NCBI GenBank assembly: GCA_038748365.1
Contig: JBCDIZ010000008.1
Span: 62,001-126,000, forward strand
DNA from: Alterisphingorhabdus sp038748365
GTDB lineage: Bacteria; Pseudomonadota; Alphaproteobacteria; Sphingomonadales; Sphingomonadaceae
Reading direction: 5' to 3'
Length of the DNA: 64,000 nucleotides
This document shows, piece by piece, positions 24,760-33,672 of this stretch (position 1 is its first letter; each line of letters opens with the position of its first letter). The notes under the pieces are model-generated. The model was not told where the DNA came from. It worked only from the letters and a program-made list of their open reading frames with translations, and ran no database searches. A program made the position numbers and the translations under genes.

Positions 24760-25593
24760 TCAGCGTCGGCCTCGGAATTGCCTCAGATATTCACTATCGG
24801 GTGACAACACCACAGATGCTTCGCCATCGCCACGGTTAAACGTCTGCTCATAGCTTTGCATCGCGCGGTAGAAATCATAAAAACCCGGGTCCTTGCCATA
24901 GCTTTCGGCATAGATACGCGCTGATTCGGCTTCGGCCTGACCGCGGATCACCTGCGCATCCTTATTGCCCTCGGCTCGGATGGCAGTGGCTTCCTGCTGC
25001 CGTTCGGAGCGCATACGGGAGAAGGCCGATTCCAGCGGCGTGCCCTCAGGCAAGTCAGCGCGCTTGATCCTCACATCAATAATCTCCGCACCATATTTGC
25101 GCGCCTGCACGTTGAGTGCAGTCTGAATATTCTCCATCACCTGCCCGCGCTCGGGGCTGAGCAGAGTGGCAAAGGAGCGCTTGCCGAGCTCGTTACGCAA
25201 CGACGAACCGAGAATAGTCCTGAGCTGGGTACGCAGCGCATCCTCGGTGCGGATCGAACGATACATTTGCAGCGGATTGGTAATGCGGAAGCGGGCAAAG
25301 GCATCAACCTGCAGGCGCAGCTTGTCAGTGGAGAGCACTTCCTGCCGTTCCATCTGCACATTCAGAACGCGCTTATCGATATATTGTATCTGTTCGACAA
25401 AGGGGATGCGGAAGGCAATACCAGCACCGGTCGTACCAAACGCCTCATTAGGCTGATACACATTCACCTTACGCACAGGCTCGCCATAGCGCAGGACAAG
25501 AGCCTGCTCGGTTTCCTGGACCACAGATACGGAAAGCGCGATCAAAACCAGCGCAAAGACTGCGGCAGCGCCTAGAAAGACGGGATTTTTCAT
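24760..25593 (-). CDS. hflC: HflC, SPFH-family modulator of FtsH
   Basis: 277 residues: an N-terminal membrane anchor (residues ~5-25), the SPFH/Band 7 domain (VVQETEQALVLRYGEPVRKV, LQVDAFARFRITNPLQMYRS) and a helical C-terminal part (MRSERQQEATAIRAEGNKDA). It assembles with HflK around the FtsH protease in the inner membrane. Its start overlaps the hflK stop (ATGA). Confidence 0.96.
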   Translation of the reverse strand: MKNPVFLGAAAVFALVLIALSVSVVQETEQALVLRYGEPVRKVNVYQPNEAFGTTGAGIAFRIPFVEQIQYIDKRVLNVQMERQEVLSTDKLRLQVDAFARFRITNPLQMYRSIRTEDALRTQLRTILGSSLRNELGKRSFATLLSPERGQVMENIQTALNVQARKYGAEIIDVRIKRADLPEGTPLESAFSRMRSERQQEATAIRAEGNKDAQVIRGQAEAESARIYAESYGKDPGFYDFYRAMQSYEQTFNRGDGEASVVLSPDSEYLRQFRGRR

Positions 25594-26720
25594 CGGCTGC
25601 CTCCTGTAACAACCTGCGGCTCGTCAGCGGCAATCTCCGGTGGTGTCTGCGCTCTACGGCGCAGTTCTGGCAGCGGCAGATAAGGCGTCACATTTCCGGT
25701 TTCGACAACGGTCTTGTCCACCTTACCAAGGACGCGCTCCATCGTCTCATAATAAAGCCGCTGGCGTGTTACTTCTGGCGCCAGACGATATTGCTCATAG
25801 ACCTGGTCAAAGCGCGATGTCTGGCCTTCGGCAGTCTCAATAATCTGACGCGCATAGGCACGCGCATTATTCTTCGCCGTCTCGGCATCCTGCTGCGCCA
25901 CGTTCACTTCCTTGAACGCTTCGTTCACCGCCTGGGGCGGGTCGGATTGTCGGATAGCGATGCCCTGCACGGTGATACCTGCGCCATAGTCATCAAGAAT
26001 CGTCTGCATCCGTGTGCGCACCTGCGCCTCAATGTCGGAACGCCCCGGTCCGATGGCATCATCGAGTGAGAAATTGGCAATAACCGCACGCATCGCGCTT
26101 TCGGCGGCATCGCGAATCGCATCTTCCGGGTTATCCAACTGGAACAGATATTGTTCCGGGTCACGAATCTGCCAGCGCACTTCATAGGCCATGTCGATGA
26201 TATTCTGATCGCTGGTCAACACGAAGTTTTCATCATCCGCGCTCGGTGTACCGATCGGCATTTCGCGAATAGCCTGGGTATCCACTTTTTCCATCGTTTC
26301 AAATGGTGATGGCAGAGTGAAATTGATACCCGGCCCAACCGTCCGCGAATAGCTGCCAAGAAACTTGACTACACCCTGTTCACGCGCATCAATCCGCCAG
26401 ACACTGGTCAGCCCAATCCAGACCAGCACCACCAGCACGATGATCCAGGGTATATAGCTTTTGCCATTTGGGCGTTTGGGCAAGCCGGAAAAACCACCGC
26501 CCGGACCGCCGCTACCGCCTTTGCGGAACAGATCTTCTATCGAACTGGACTTGCGTCCGCCGCCACCGCCGGAAGGCTGCCAGGGATTATTCGGACCATC
26601 AGAGCCACCACCGTTGGTGCCACCTGAAGAACTGCCACCATCTGAAGAGCCGCCACCCCAGGGATTGCCGGCTGCCATAAGTGATCCAATGCGTGAAAAA
26701 GCGCTCGAGAATTTCGTCAT
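25590..26720 (-). CDS. hflK: HflK, SPFH-family modulator of FtsH
   Basis: 376 residues. The N-terminus is glycine/serine-rich with two NPW motifs, typical of HflK. A membrane segment (~residues 91-110) precedes the Band 7 domain (REQGVVKFLGSYSRTVGPGI and IIDMAYEVRWQIRDPEQYLF), followed by the long coiled helix VNVAQQDAETAKNNARAYAR. It pairs with HflC to cage FtsH. A methionine at residue 15 is an alternative start. Confidence 0.96.
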   Translation of the reverse strand: MTKFSSAFSRIGSLMAAGNPWGGGSSDGGSSSGGTNGGGSDGPNNPWQPSGGGGGRKSSSIEDLFRKGGSGGPGGGFSGLPKRPNGKSYIPWIIVLVVLVWIGLTSVWRIDAREQGVVKFLGSYSRTVGPGINFTLPSPFETMEKVDTQAIREMPIGTPSADDENFVLTSDQNIIDMAYEVRWQIRDPEQYLFQLDNPEDAIRDAAESAMRAVIANFSLDDAIGPGRSDIEAQVRTRMQTILDDYGAGITVQGIAIRQSDPPQAVNEAFKEVNVAQQDAETAKNNARAYARQIIETAEGQTSRFDQVYEQYRLAPEVTRQRLYYETMERVLGKVDKTVVETGNVTPYLPLPELRRRAQTPPEIAADEPQVVTGGSR

Positions 26721-26889
26721 AGTCTCTTTATAGGTATTGGATTTTGAGAAAAATAGTGTCTTTCACAGCTTTTGGCCTGCTAAGGCGCGAACCATGCTCA
26801 GTTTTCGATAAAGAGAGTGCCGCATCCGCGCTACTTATTTATATCGGGATGTGCATTATATCGGGGGTTAAGGGAGCCCGTTTCTCGCA

Positions 26890-27933
26890 ATGACCGAACA
26901 ATCGCCAGATATGCAAGCCGTGGAAAAAGCCGTCGCAACCATCGCCTCGGATCGCGCTCGTAACATCAAGTTTAAGGACAGCGCGGTGTCGCTGGTCCTT
27001 GATGTGTCGGGCATGGAGCCTTTACAACGCGACAAGATGGATATCGCATTGCGCGATACGCTGCGTCAGATTGATGGCATCAGCGAGGTGCGCGTTGCGA
27101 TGACCAGCGAGAAAGTCAATCGCCGCATGATCGCCATTGGCAGCGGCAAGGGCGGCGTTGGCAAATCCACTGTTTCGACCAATATCGCCATCGCCATGCA
27201 CCGGCTCGGCCGCAAGGTCGGGATGGTCGATGCCGATATCTATGGTCCGTCGCAAACCCGCCTGCTCGATTGTCCCGAGACCAAGCCCGAAGTCTCCGAC
27301 CAGAAGCTGATCCCGATGATGACCGGCGCGGGTATCAAGCTGCTTTCCATGGGCCAGCTCGCCAAGCCGGGACAGGCGATTGCCTGGCGCGGGCCGATGG
27401 CGGGCAAGGCACTGGCCCAGCTGATTGATGCGCAATGGGGAAATACCAGCGACCTTATTGTCGATTTACCGCCAGGCACGGGCGATGTGCAAATGTCGCT
27501 GATGCAGCATTTCAAGCCCGATGGCGCGGTCATCGTATCGACGCCACAAGACTTGGCGCTATTGGATGCCACCCGTGCGATTAATCTTTTCGATCAGGGG
27601 AAGATTCCGGTTATCGGCATGATCGAGAATATGTCCGGCTATATCTGCCCGCATTGCGGCGGCGTCAGCGATCCCTTTGGCGCAGGCGGCACCGAAGAAG
27701 CCGCCAAGGAGATGGACCTGTCTTTCTTGGGACGGGTGCCGTTGGATATGGAAATCCGCAAGACCAGTGATGCGGGAACACCCATTGCAGCGGGGGATAG
27801 CCCCCAGGCGCAGGCATTTATGGCCATTGCGCAGAAGATTATCGATTGGATGGACGCGGGTTCAATCACCGCTCCGCCGCCAGAACCGAAAAAGTCCGGC
27901 TCGCCTTTCTCCAAACTTCTCGGCAAGGGTTAG
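26890..27933 (+). CDS. mrp: Mrp/ApbC-type Fe-S cluster carrier ATPase
   Basis: 347 residues. Residues 1-75 form a MIP18/DUF59-like domain, followed by the P-loop GSGKGGVGKST (84-94), the Walker-like VDADIYGPSQ, DLPPGTGDVQMSL, and the CPHC motif that binds a bridging Fe-S cluster in the dimer. It delivers Fe-S clusters to apoproteins. It is divergent from hflK and precedes a molybdopterin oxidase-like gene. Confidence 0.96.
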   Translation: MTEQSPDMQAVEKAVATIASDRARNIKFKDSAVSLVLDVSGMEPLQRDKMDIALRDTLRQIDGISEVRVAMTSEKVNRRMIAIGSGKGGVGKSTVSTNIAIAMHRLGRKVGMVDADIYGPSQTRLLDCPETKPEVSDQKLIPMMTGAGIKLLSMGQLAKPGQAIAWRGPMAGKALAQLIDAQWGNTSDLIVDLPPGTGDVQMSLMQHFKPDGAVIVSTPQDLALLDATRAINLFDQGKIPVIGMIENMSGYICPHCGGVSDPFGAGGTEEAAKEMDLSFLGRVPLDMEIRKTSDAGTPIAAGDSPQAQAFMAIAQKIIDWMDAGSITAPPPEPKKSGSPFSKLLGKG

Positions 27934-27951
27934 GCGGCGGACAAAATCTTT

Positions 27952-30246
27952 ATGCCTTCGATTACGCGCAGACAGATATTAATTGGTGGCGGAGTGGCTG
28001 CGGGGCTAGTCATTGGCTGGGCTGCACTACCGACACAACTGGCCAATCCGATGCAGGCTGATGGCGATGAGAGCCTGTTCAACGCCTATCTGCGCATTGC
28101 CTCATCGGGCGCAGTGATCATCGCCATACCGCAGCTGGAAATGGGCCATGGGGTTTCAACGCTGCTGGCGCAGATCATCGCGCAGGAATTGGGTGCGGAC
28201 TGGCGCACCGTTGCGATAGAACCGGCGCGACCCGATGCGATTTACGGCAATACAGCGTTGCTGAAACGCTGGGCTCCGGCGATTGCACCGATGGACAGCG
28301 GTGCAACGCTGGCGGACAGCGATTACATCGTACAGCGCTATGCCGAAAACGTGCCGTTTATGATCTCTGGCGATGACAGCGCTCTGGCCGGATACCTCCA
28401 ACCCTGCCGTGAAGCCGGGGCTGCGGCTCGGGTGATGCTGGCACAGGCTGCGGCGGCGCGCTGGGATATTGATTGGGAATTATGCGCCGTTGATGGTGGC
28501 TTTGTCCGCCGTCAGGATGAAGCGGCAAATGGTGATGAGCAGACATTCAGCTTTGCCGAACTCGCCAGCGAAGCGGCCGCGCTTTCTCCTCCGGACATAT
28601 TGCCTTTACGCCCCGAATCACCGGGGGAGAATGACGCCATCATCGCCGAAGGCGCGCGCACCGCCTTCCCCCGGCTCGATCTACCCACCAAAGTCGATGG
28701 CTCGGTTAATTTCGCAGGGGATATCCGCCTGCCCGATATGTTGTTTGCCGCTGTGCGGCAGGGGCCGCCCGGAGATAGTCGCCTTCTCAAGATACAGCGC
28801 GACCGCGCCAAGGGCATTACCGGTCTTGTCGATGTAGTGAAGCATAAGCGCTGGGTCGCAACCCTGGCGAGTAACTGGTGGGCTGCCAATAAGGCGCTGA
28901 CAGCGATCCGCCCGCGCTTTGTCACCTACGGCGCTCTGGCTGACGACGCGGATAGCGAAAAGGCTCTGGAAACCGCGTTGAGGGATACGCCCGGCTATCG
29001 GTTGTATAAGGCGGGTGATGTCGATGCCACTTTTGGCGAGGATGCAAAACCCTATCGCGCCGATTATCGCGCCGCTGCGGCGCTGCATGCGCCGATAGAA
29101 ACAACATCCGCCACCGCGCGCTGGAGCGAGCCTGGGGACGGAACAAGCGAGCGCGTTGAAATCTGGTATGCGGCGCAGGCCCCGTATCAGGTGGTCGAAG
29201 CTGTCGCTAAAGCGCTCAGGATCAGCACCGACGCGGTCACTCTCTATATGCCACCAGCGGGCGGCTCTTTTGGGGCGCGTTTTGATAGTCGTGCGGCGGT
29301 GCAGGCGGCGCTGTTATCGCGCCACAGCGGTCGTCCGATTCAGGTGATATGGTCGCGCGGCGAGGATCAGGTGCAAAACTATCCACGATCTGCAGCCCAT
29401 GCCCAGCTTAGCGCTGTCACCGCAGCAGATGGCACGATATTGGGCTGGAACCACAAAATCGCTGCTCCTGCGACCGGGCGCGAGACTATGGACCGACTAC
29501 TGGACCAAGACCCAGCCTATCAGGCACAGCGCGATAACAGCGAGATGTATGACCGCACCATGATATCGGGCGCGGTCCCACCTTATCGCATCCCTGCGCT
29601 TGCCATTGACCATCACCCGGCTGATATCGGCTATCCCACCGGCCTGCTGCGCGGGCATGCGGACGCGCTCAATGCTTTTTTCCGCGAGAGCTTTATCGAC
29701 GAGCTAGCGCAGCGCGCCGAACGCGAGCCGCTCTCCTATCGCATGCAAATGCTTGGCGATGCGCCGCGTCTTGCCGCCTGTCTTACCATGGCGGCAACAC
29801 TATCCGGCTGGGACGGTGGCAGCACCGGCAGCGGCCAGGGCCTTGCCTGTCACACTATGGACGGCGCGATGATCGCTATGGTGGTGCGAGTGCAGCGCGG
29901 TGCTGAAGGTGTGCGTGTGCGCGAGATCGGCGCGGCTGTCGATATCGGTCATATCATCAATGAGGATATTGCCCGCCAGCAGATTGAAAGCGGTATCATC
30001 TTCGGCATGGCGCAGGCGCTGGGCGCTAGCAGCGGCCATAGCAAAGGTCTCGCCGACGCGCGGCGCTTGCGCGATCTTTCGCTCCCGCTCCTTGCCGATA
30101 CGCCTCAGATCACCATATCCTTCATCGATAATCAGCAAGAGGCGGTGGATGCCGATGCGATTGCCGTTCCGGTTGTTGCTCCGGCCATTGCCAATGCGCT
30201 GTTTTCCGCTACTAACGTGCGCTTTCGGCAGCTGCCGCTTATCTGA
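27952..30246 (+). CDS. molybdopterin-binding aldehyde/isoquinoline oxidase-like subunit, orphan
   Basis: 764 residues with a Tat-type N-terminus (TRRQILIGGGVAAG). The xanthine oxidase large-subunit fold is recognisable: IPQLEMGHGVSTLLAQIIAQ, YMPPAGGSFGARFD, QVIWSRGEDQVQN, FFRESFIDELAQRA and VVAPAIANALFSAT. In IorB-like enzymes a GxGE motif with the catalytic glutamate comes just before the last of these. Here the same place reads DADAIAVPVVAP, so the glutamate appears to be missing. No [2Fe-2S] partner subunit lies next to it. It may have lost or changed its activity. It is 18 bp behind mrp. Confidence 0.85.
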   Translation: MPSITRRQILIGGGVAAGLVIGWAALPTQLANPMQADGDESLFNAYLRIASSGAVIIAIPQLEMGHGVSTLLAQIIAQELGADWRTVAIEPARPDAIYGNTALLKRWAPAIAPMDSGATLADSDYIVQRYAENVPFMISGDDSALAGYLQPCREAGAAARVMLAQAAAARWDIDWELCAVDGGFVRRQDEAANGDEQTFSFAELASEAAALSPPDILPLRPESPGENDAIIAEGARTAFPRLDLPTKVDGSVNFAGDIRLPDMLFAAVRQGPPGDSRLLKIQRDRAKGITGLVDVVKHKRWVATLASNWWAANKALTAIRPRFVTYGALADDADSEKALETALRDTPGYRLYKAGDVDATFGEDAKPYRADYRAAAALHAPIETTSATARWSEPGDGTSERVEIWYAAQAPYQVVEAVAKALRISTDAVTLYMPPAGGSFGARFDSRAAVQAALLSRHSGRPIQVIWSRGEDQVQNYPRSAAHAQLSAVTAADGTILGWNHKIAAPATGRETMDRLLDQDPAYQAQRDNSEMYDRTMISGAVPPYRIPALAIDHHPADIGYPTGLLRGHADALNAFFRESFIDELAQRAEREPLSYRMQMLGDAPRLAACLTMAATLSGWDGGSTGSGQGLACHTMDGAMIAMVVRVQRGAEGVRVREIGAAVDIGHIINEDIARQQIESGIIFGMAQALGASSGHSKGLADARRLRDLSLPLLADTPQITISFIDNQQEAVDADAIAVPVVAPAIANALFSATNVRFRQLPLI

Positions 30247-30300
30247 TGCGTTTCCGGCGATGGAGCCGGTATTAGGAATTGCGAGTTTTTACGGGGATTT

Positions 30301-31350
30301 ATGGCTGAAGATATCGCAATTCCGTCCTTTGCCGATATGGCCCCACCGCCCGATCACCCCGCTGTCCCTGAGCAGCGTATAGGGGTTTTGCTGATCAATT
30401 TGGGGACACCGGAAGCACCGGATGTGCCGTCACTGAAACGCTATCTCGGCGAATTTCTCTCTGACCCCCGCGTGGTGGAAATCCCACAACTCATCTGGCA
30501 GCCCCTGCTGCGCGGCGTCATCCTCAACACCCGCCCGAAACAATCGGCCAAAGCCTATTCCAAGGTATGGATGGATGAAGGCTCGCCACTGATGGTCTAT
30601 ACCAAGCGTCAGGCCGAGGCTTTGGACAAACGCATGGGCAGTAAAGTGCTTGTCGATTTCGCCATGCGCTATGGCAACCCCAATATTCCCGATCGCCTGC
30701 GCCACTTAAAGCTAAGCGGCTGTGACAAGATCCTGATTGCCCCGCTTTACCCGCAATATTCCGGTGCAACGACAGCGACCGTGGTCGACAAGGTTGGTGA
30801 AACGCTCGAACGCATGCGGCATCAACCAACGGTACGTTATCTGGCGCCCTATTACGATCATGACGCGCATATTGAGGCGGTCGCCGATAGTGTCCGCGAA
30901 GGCTTGGCGGGACTCGACTTCACTCCCGATGCCGTGATCACCAGTTTCCACGGCATGCCACTGCAAACGCTCTATGATGGTGATCCTTATCATTGCCAAT
31001 GCCGCAAAACAGCACGGCTGGTCTCGGAGAAGCTGAGCGATATTATCAGCAAGCCGCTGATCGTCTCATTCCAGTCCCGCTTTGGCCGCGCCAAATGGCT
31101 CGATCCGGCGACCGAAGATACGCTGGAGCAGCTACCGGGAAAAGACATTAAGAAAGTCGCTGTGGTGGCCCCAGGCTTCGCTGCCGATTGCGTCGAAACG
31201 CTGGAAGAAATCGCGATTGAGGGTGAAGAACAGTTTATGGAAGCAGGCGGTGAGCGCTTTGCCTATATCCCTTGCCTTAACGAAAGCGCACGGTCGATCA
31301 CCATGCTGGAAAAGCTGGTGCGGCAGGAATTGGCGGGCTGGCTTGACTAA
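30301..31350 (+). CDS. hemH: ferrochelatase
   Basis: 349 residues. It has the IGVLLINLGTPEAPD start, LSDPRVVEIP, MRYGNPNIPDRL, the PLYPQYSGATTATV loop, ITSFHGMPLQT with the metal-binding histidine, and ACQSR-like FQSRFGRAKWLDP. The enzyme inserts ferrous iron into protoporphyrin IX as the last step of haem synthesis. It is followed by a large inverted-repeat element rather than an ordinary terminator. Confidence 0.98.
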   Translation: MAEDIAIPSFADMAPPPDHPAVPEQRIGVLLINLGTPEAPDVPSLKRYLGEFLSDPRVVEIPQLIWQPLLRGVILNTRPKQSAKAYSKVWMDEGSPLMVYTKRQAEALDKRMGSKVLVDFAMRYGNPNIPDRLRHLKLSGCDKILIAPLYPQYSGATTATVVDKVGETLERMRHQPTVRYLAPYYDHDAHIEAVADSVREGLAGLDFTPDAVITSFHGMPLQTLYDGDPYHCQCRKTARLVSEKLSDIISKPLIVSFQSRFGRAKWLDPATEDTLEQLPGKDIKKVAVVAPGFAADCVETLEEIAIEGEEQFMEAGGERFAYIPCLNESARSITMLEKLVRQELAGWLD

Positions 31351-31353
31351 GTA

Positions 31354-31719
31354 TTTCTCGCGAAGAGCACTAAGGTTTTCAAGAGGTTGGGTTTGGTGAG
31401 GGCTTGCGCTTCGATTGCTAATGTTGTGGTTTTTAGCGTTTCATAAAAGCCACAAAGGGAAAAAGAGAAAAAGGGCACAAACAGGCAAGCAAGTACATGA
31501 CTCTCAGAATTATTTCCCACCCCTATGGGGTGGGAGGAAAATGTTGTTGCAGTATAAGCGATCCGCGTAAACTACGCATCAGGCACCCTTTTATACTTTT
31601 TCCCTTTGTGGCTTTTATGAAACCAGCATCCTCTCCACAGGCACCGCAACGTCAGGAAAGAAAACCAACCGCGCAAGCATCCACAACCCCTTAATAATCT
31701 TCGCGCGCTTCGCGAGAAA
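31354..31719. repeat. family D nested inverted-repeat element, about 366 bp
   Basis: Three concentric inverted repeats are visible. The outer pair is TTTCTCGCGAAG (31354-31365) with its exact complement (31708-31719). The middle pair is a perfect 27-bp repeat (31439-31465 with 31596-31622; core GCCACAAAGGG). The inner one is the hairpin CCCACCCC-TAT-GGGGTGGG (31516-31534). No ORF of note lies inside. It occupies nearly the whole 417-bp gap between hemH and the next gene, and resembles a non-coding MITE-like element. Confidence 0.8.
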
Positions 31720-31767
31720 AACAGCCACAGACTCTTGACCATAATGTTTTAGACCGACAGGGGTAAC

Positions 31768-33390
31768 GTGATTAAAAGTGCAGGGGTGGATCAAGTGAAC
31801 GATATTTTTCTCGGGCTCGGCGGTGATGAACGGCAAGCGCTATTGCTGGAAAAGGCCAATCGCCACGGCCTGATTGCAGGGGCAACTGGCACTGGTAAAA
31901 CAGTAACACTTCAGGGCCTAGCCGAGAGCTTTTCCGCCAATGGCGTCCCGGTATTTGTCGCCGATGTGAAGGGCGATCTGTCGGGCATCTCCATGGCCGG
32001 TTCCTCGACCTTCAAACATGCCGACAAGCTGGAAGAGCGCGCCAAAGAACTGGGCATGGAGGATTATGGCTATTCCGATAATCCAGCGATCTTCTGGGAT
32101 TTATACGGCGAACAGGGCCACCCTATCCGCACCACCATCAGCGAAATGGGGCCGATGCTGCTCGCACGGCTGATGGACCTCAACGATACTCAGGAAGGCG
32201 TACTCAACATTGTCTTCCGCTTTGCCGATGAAGAAGGGTTGTTGCTGCTCAACCTTGAGGATCTGCAATCGATGCTCGCTTATACCGCCGAGCATGCCAA
32301 GGAACTGTCCGCCAAATATGGCAATGTCTCGCGTCAGAGCGTTGGCGCGATCCAGCGGCAATTGTTGCAGCTGGAAAATGAGGGCGCAGGCCAGTTTTTC
32401 GGCGAACCAGCGCTTGAGATTGACGACTTTATGCAGAGCGATGAGCAGGGACGCGGCTATATCAATGTGCTGGCTGCTGACAAGCTGATGCGCAGCCCCA
32501 AGCTCTATGCCACCTTCCTTCTATGGCTGCTGGCAGAGCTGTTCGAGACGCTGCCCGAAGTCGGTGATCCGGAAAAGCCGACACTGGTCTTCTTCTTTGA
32601 TGAGGCACATCTGCTGTTCGACGATGCACCCAAGGCGCTGCAAGAGAAGATTGAACAAGTAGTGCGCTTGATCCGCTCCAAAGGCGTTGGGGTGTTTTTC
32701 GTCACCCAAAACCCGATGGATATTCCCGAAGAAGTCGCAGGGCAGCTGGGCAACCGGGTGCAACATGCCTTGCGTGCTTTCACCAAACGTGATCAGCGCG
32801 CGATCAAGGCGGCGGCGGAGACCTTCCGCATCAATCCCGATCTTGATGTCGAAGCGGCGATCACCGAATTGCGGGTCGGCGAGGCCCTGGTTTCAACGCT
32901 CGATGAGGAAGGCGCGCCAACGGTGGTGCAACGCACATTAATCAAGCCGCCACGCTCGCGCCTTGGTCCTGTGACCAAGAAAGAGCGCGCCATTATCCGC
33001 TCCATTTCCCCGGTTGAGGGTAAGTATGACGAAGAGGTGGACCGCGAGTCCGCCGAGGAAGTGCTCCTGAAAAAGATCGAGGATGCTGCCGCGACCGCGG
33101 AAGAAGTGGAAGAAAAAGGCACTGAAGAAGTTGCCAAGCGTGAGCGCAAATCAAAATCTATCTGGGGAGGTCTGGCTGGAAAAGCGGCCAAGGCGGCTGC
33201 TGGTGCCGCCGCGGCTTCGGCAGGCACCATATTGGCGGGCAAGCTCAGTGGTCGTAAATCCCGCTCTAACCCGACAGCACGCGCCGCCAGTGCTGCTGCA
33301 GGTACTGTGGCCACAGAAATTGGCAAAGCCATTGGCATTCCCGGGCTGGGCCGCTTTGCGCGAAACCTTATGGGTGGCCTTATGCGATAA
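31768..33390 (+). CDS. HerA-like ATPase, DUF853/YjgR family
   Basis: 540 residues. Walker A is GATGTGKT (38-45) and Walker B is TLVFFFDEAHLLFDDAP; VFFVTQNPMDIPEEVAGQLG follows, a HerA/VirD4-type signature. The C-terminal ~110 residues are a charged coiled region followed by an Ala/Gly-rich tail (WGGLAGKAAKAAAGAAAASA), as in the DUF853 family. The cellular role is not established. The start is GTG at 31768 with AGGGG before it; a second GTG at 31795 would also fit. Confidence 0.88.
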   Translation: MIKSAGVDQVNDIFLGLGGDERQALLLEKANRHGLIAGATGTGKTVTLQGLAESFSANGVPVFVADVKGDLSGISMAGSSTFKHADKLEERAKELGMEDYGYSDNPAIFWDLYGEQGHPIRTTISEMGPMLLARLMDLNDTQEGVLNIVFRFADEEGLLLLNLEDLQSMLAYTAEHAKELSAKYGNVSRQSVGAIQRQLLQLENEGAGQFFGEPALEIDDFMQSDEQGRGYINVLAADKLMRSPKLYATFLLWLLAELFETLPEVGDPEKPTLVFFFDEAHLLFDDAPKALQEKIEQVVRLIRSKGVGVFFVTQNPMDIPEEVAGQLGNRVQHALRAFTKRDQRAIKAAAETFRINPDLDVEAAITELRVGEALVSTLDEEGAPTVVQRTLIKPPRSRLGPVTKKERAIIRSISPVEGKYDEEVDRESAEEVLLKKIEDAAATAEEVEEKGTEEVAKRERKSKSIWGGLAGKAAKAAAGAAAASAGTILAGKLSGRKSRSNPTARAASAAAGTVATEIGKAIGIPGLGRFARNLMGGLMR

Positions 33391-33672
33391 GCGCAATAGG
33401 CCACTTTTCCGTAACTGTTGTCGTAAAAACACAATAAGTAGCAAATCACAACTTGTTCATCTGGCATTCACTTTCAGATGCCATTTTGATTGTGCAACGA
33501 TAATATATTGATAGTTGAGAGATTTAACCTGATAGATATGCAACTTATCGGACACGGACGGTCGTTCGTTGATAGTTCCTTTCCGGAGGTTGTTACATCC
33601 AACTAAATCTTCAAAAAGTGATAAAATAAAATTAGAGGCTGTTGTCAGGACAGTATAGAGAGAGGGATAATA

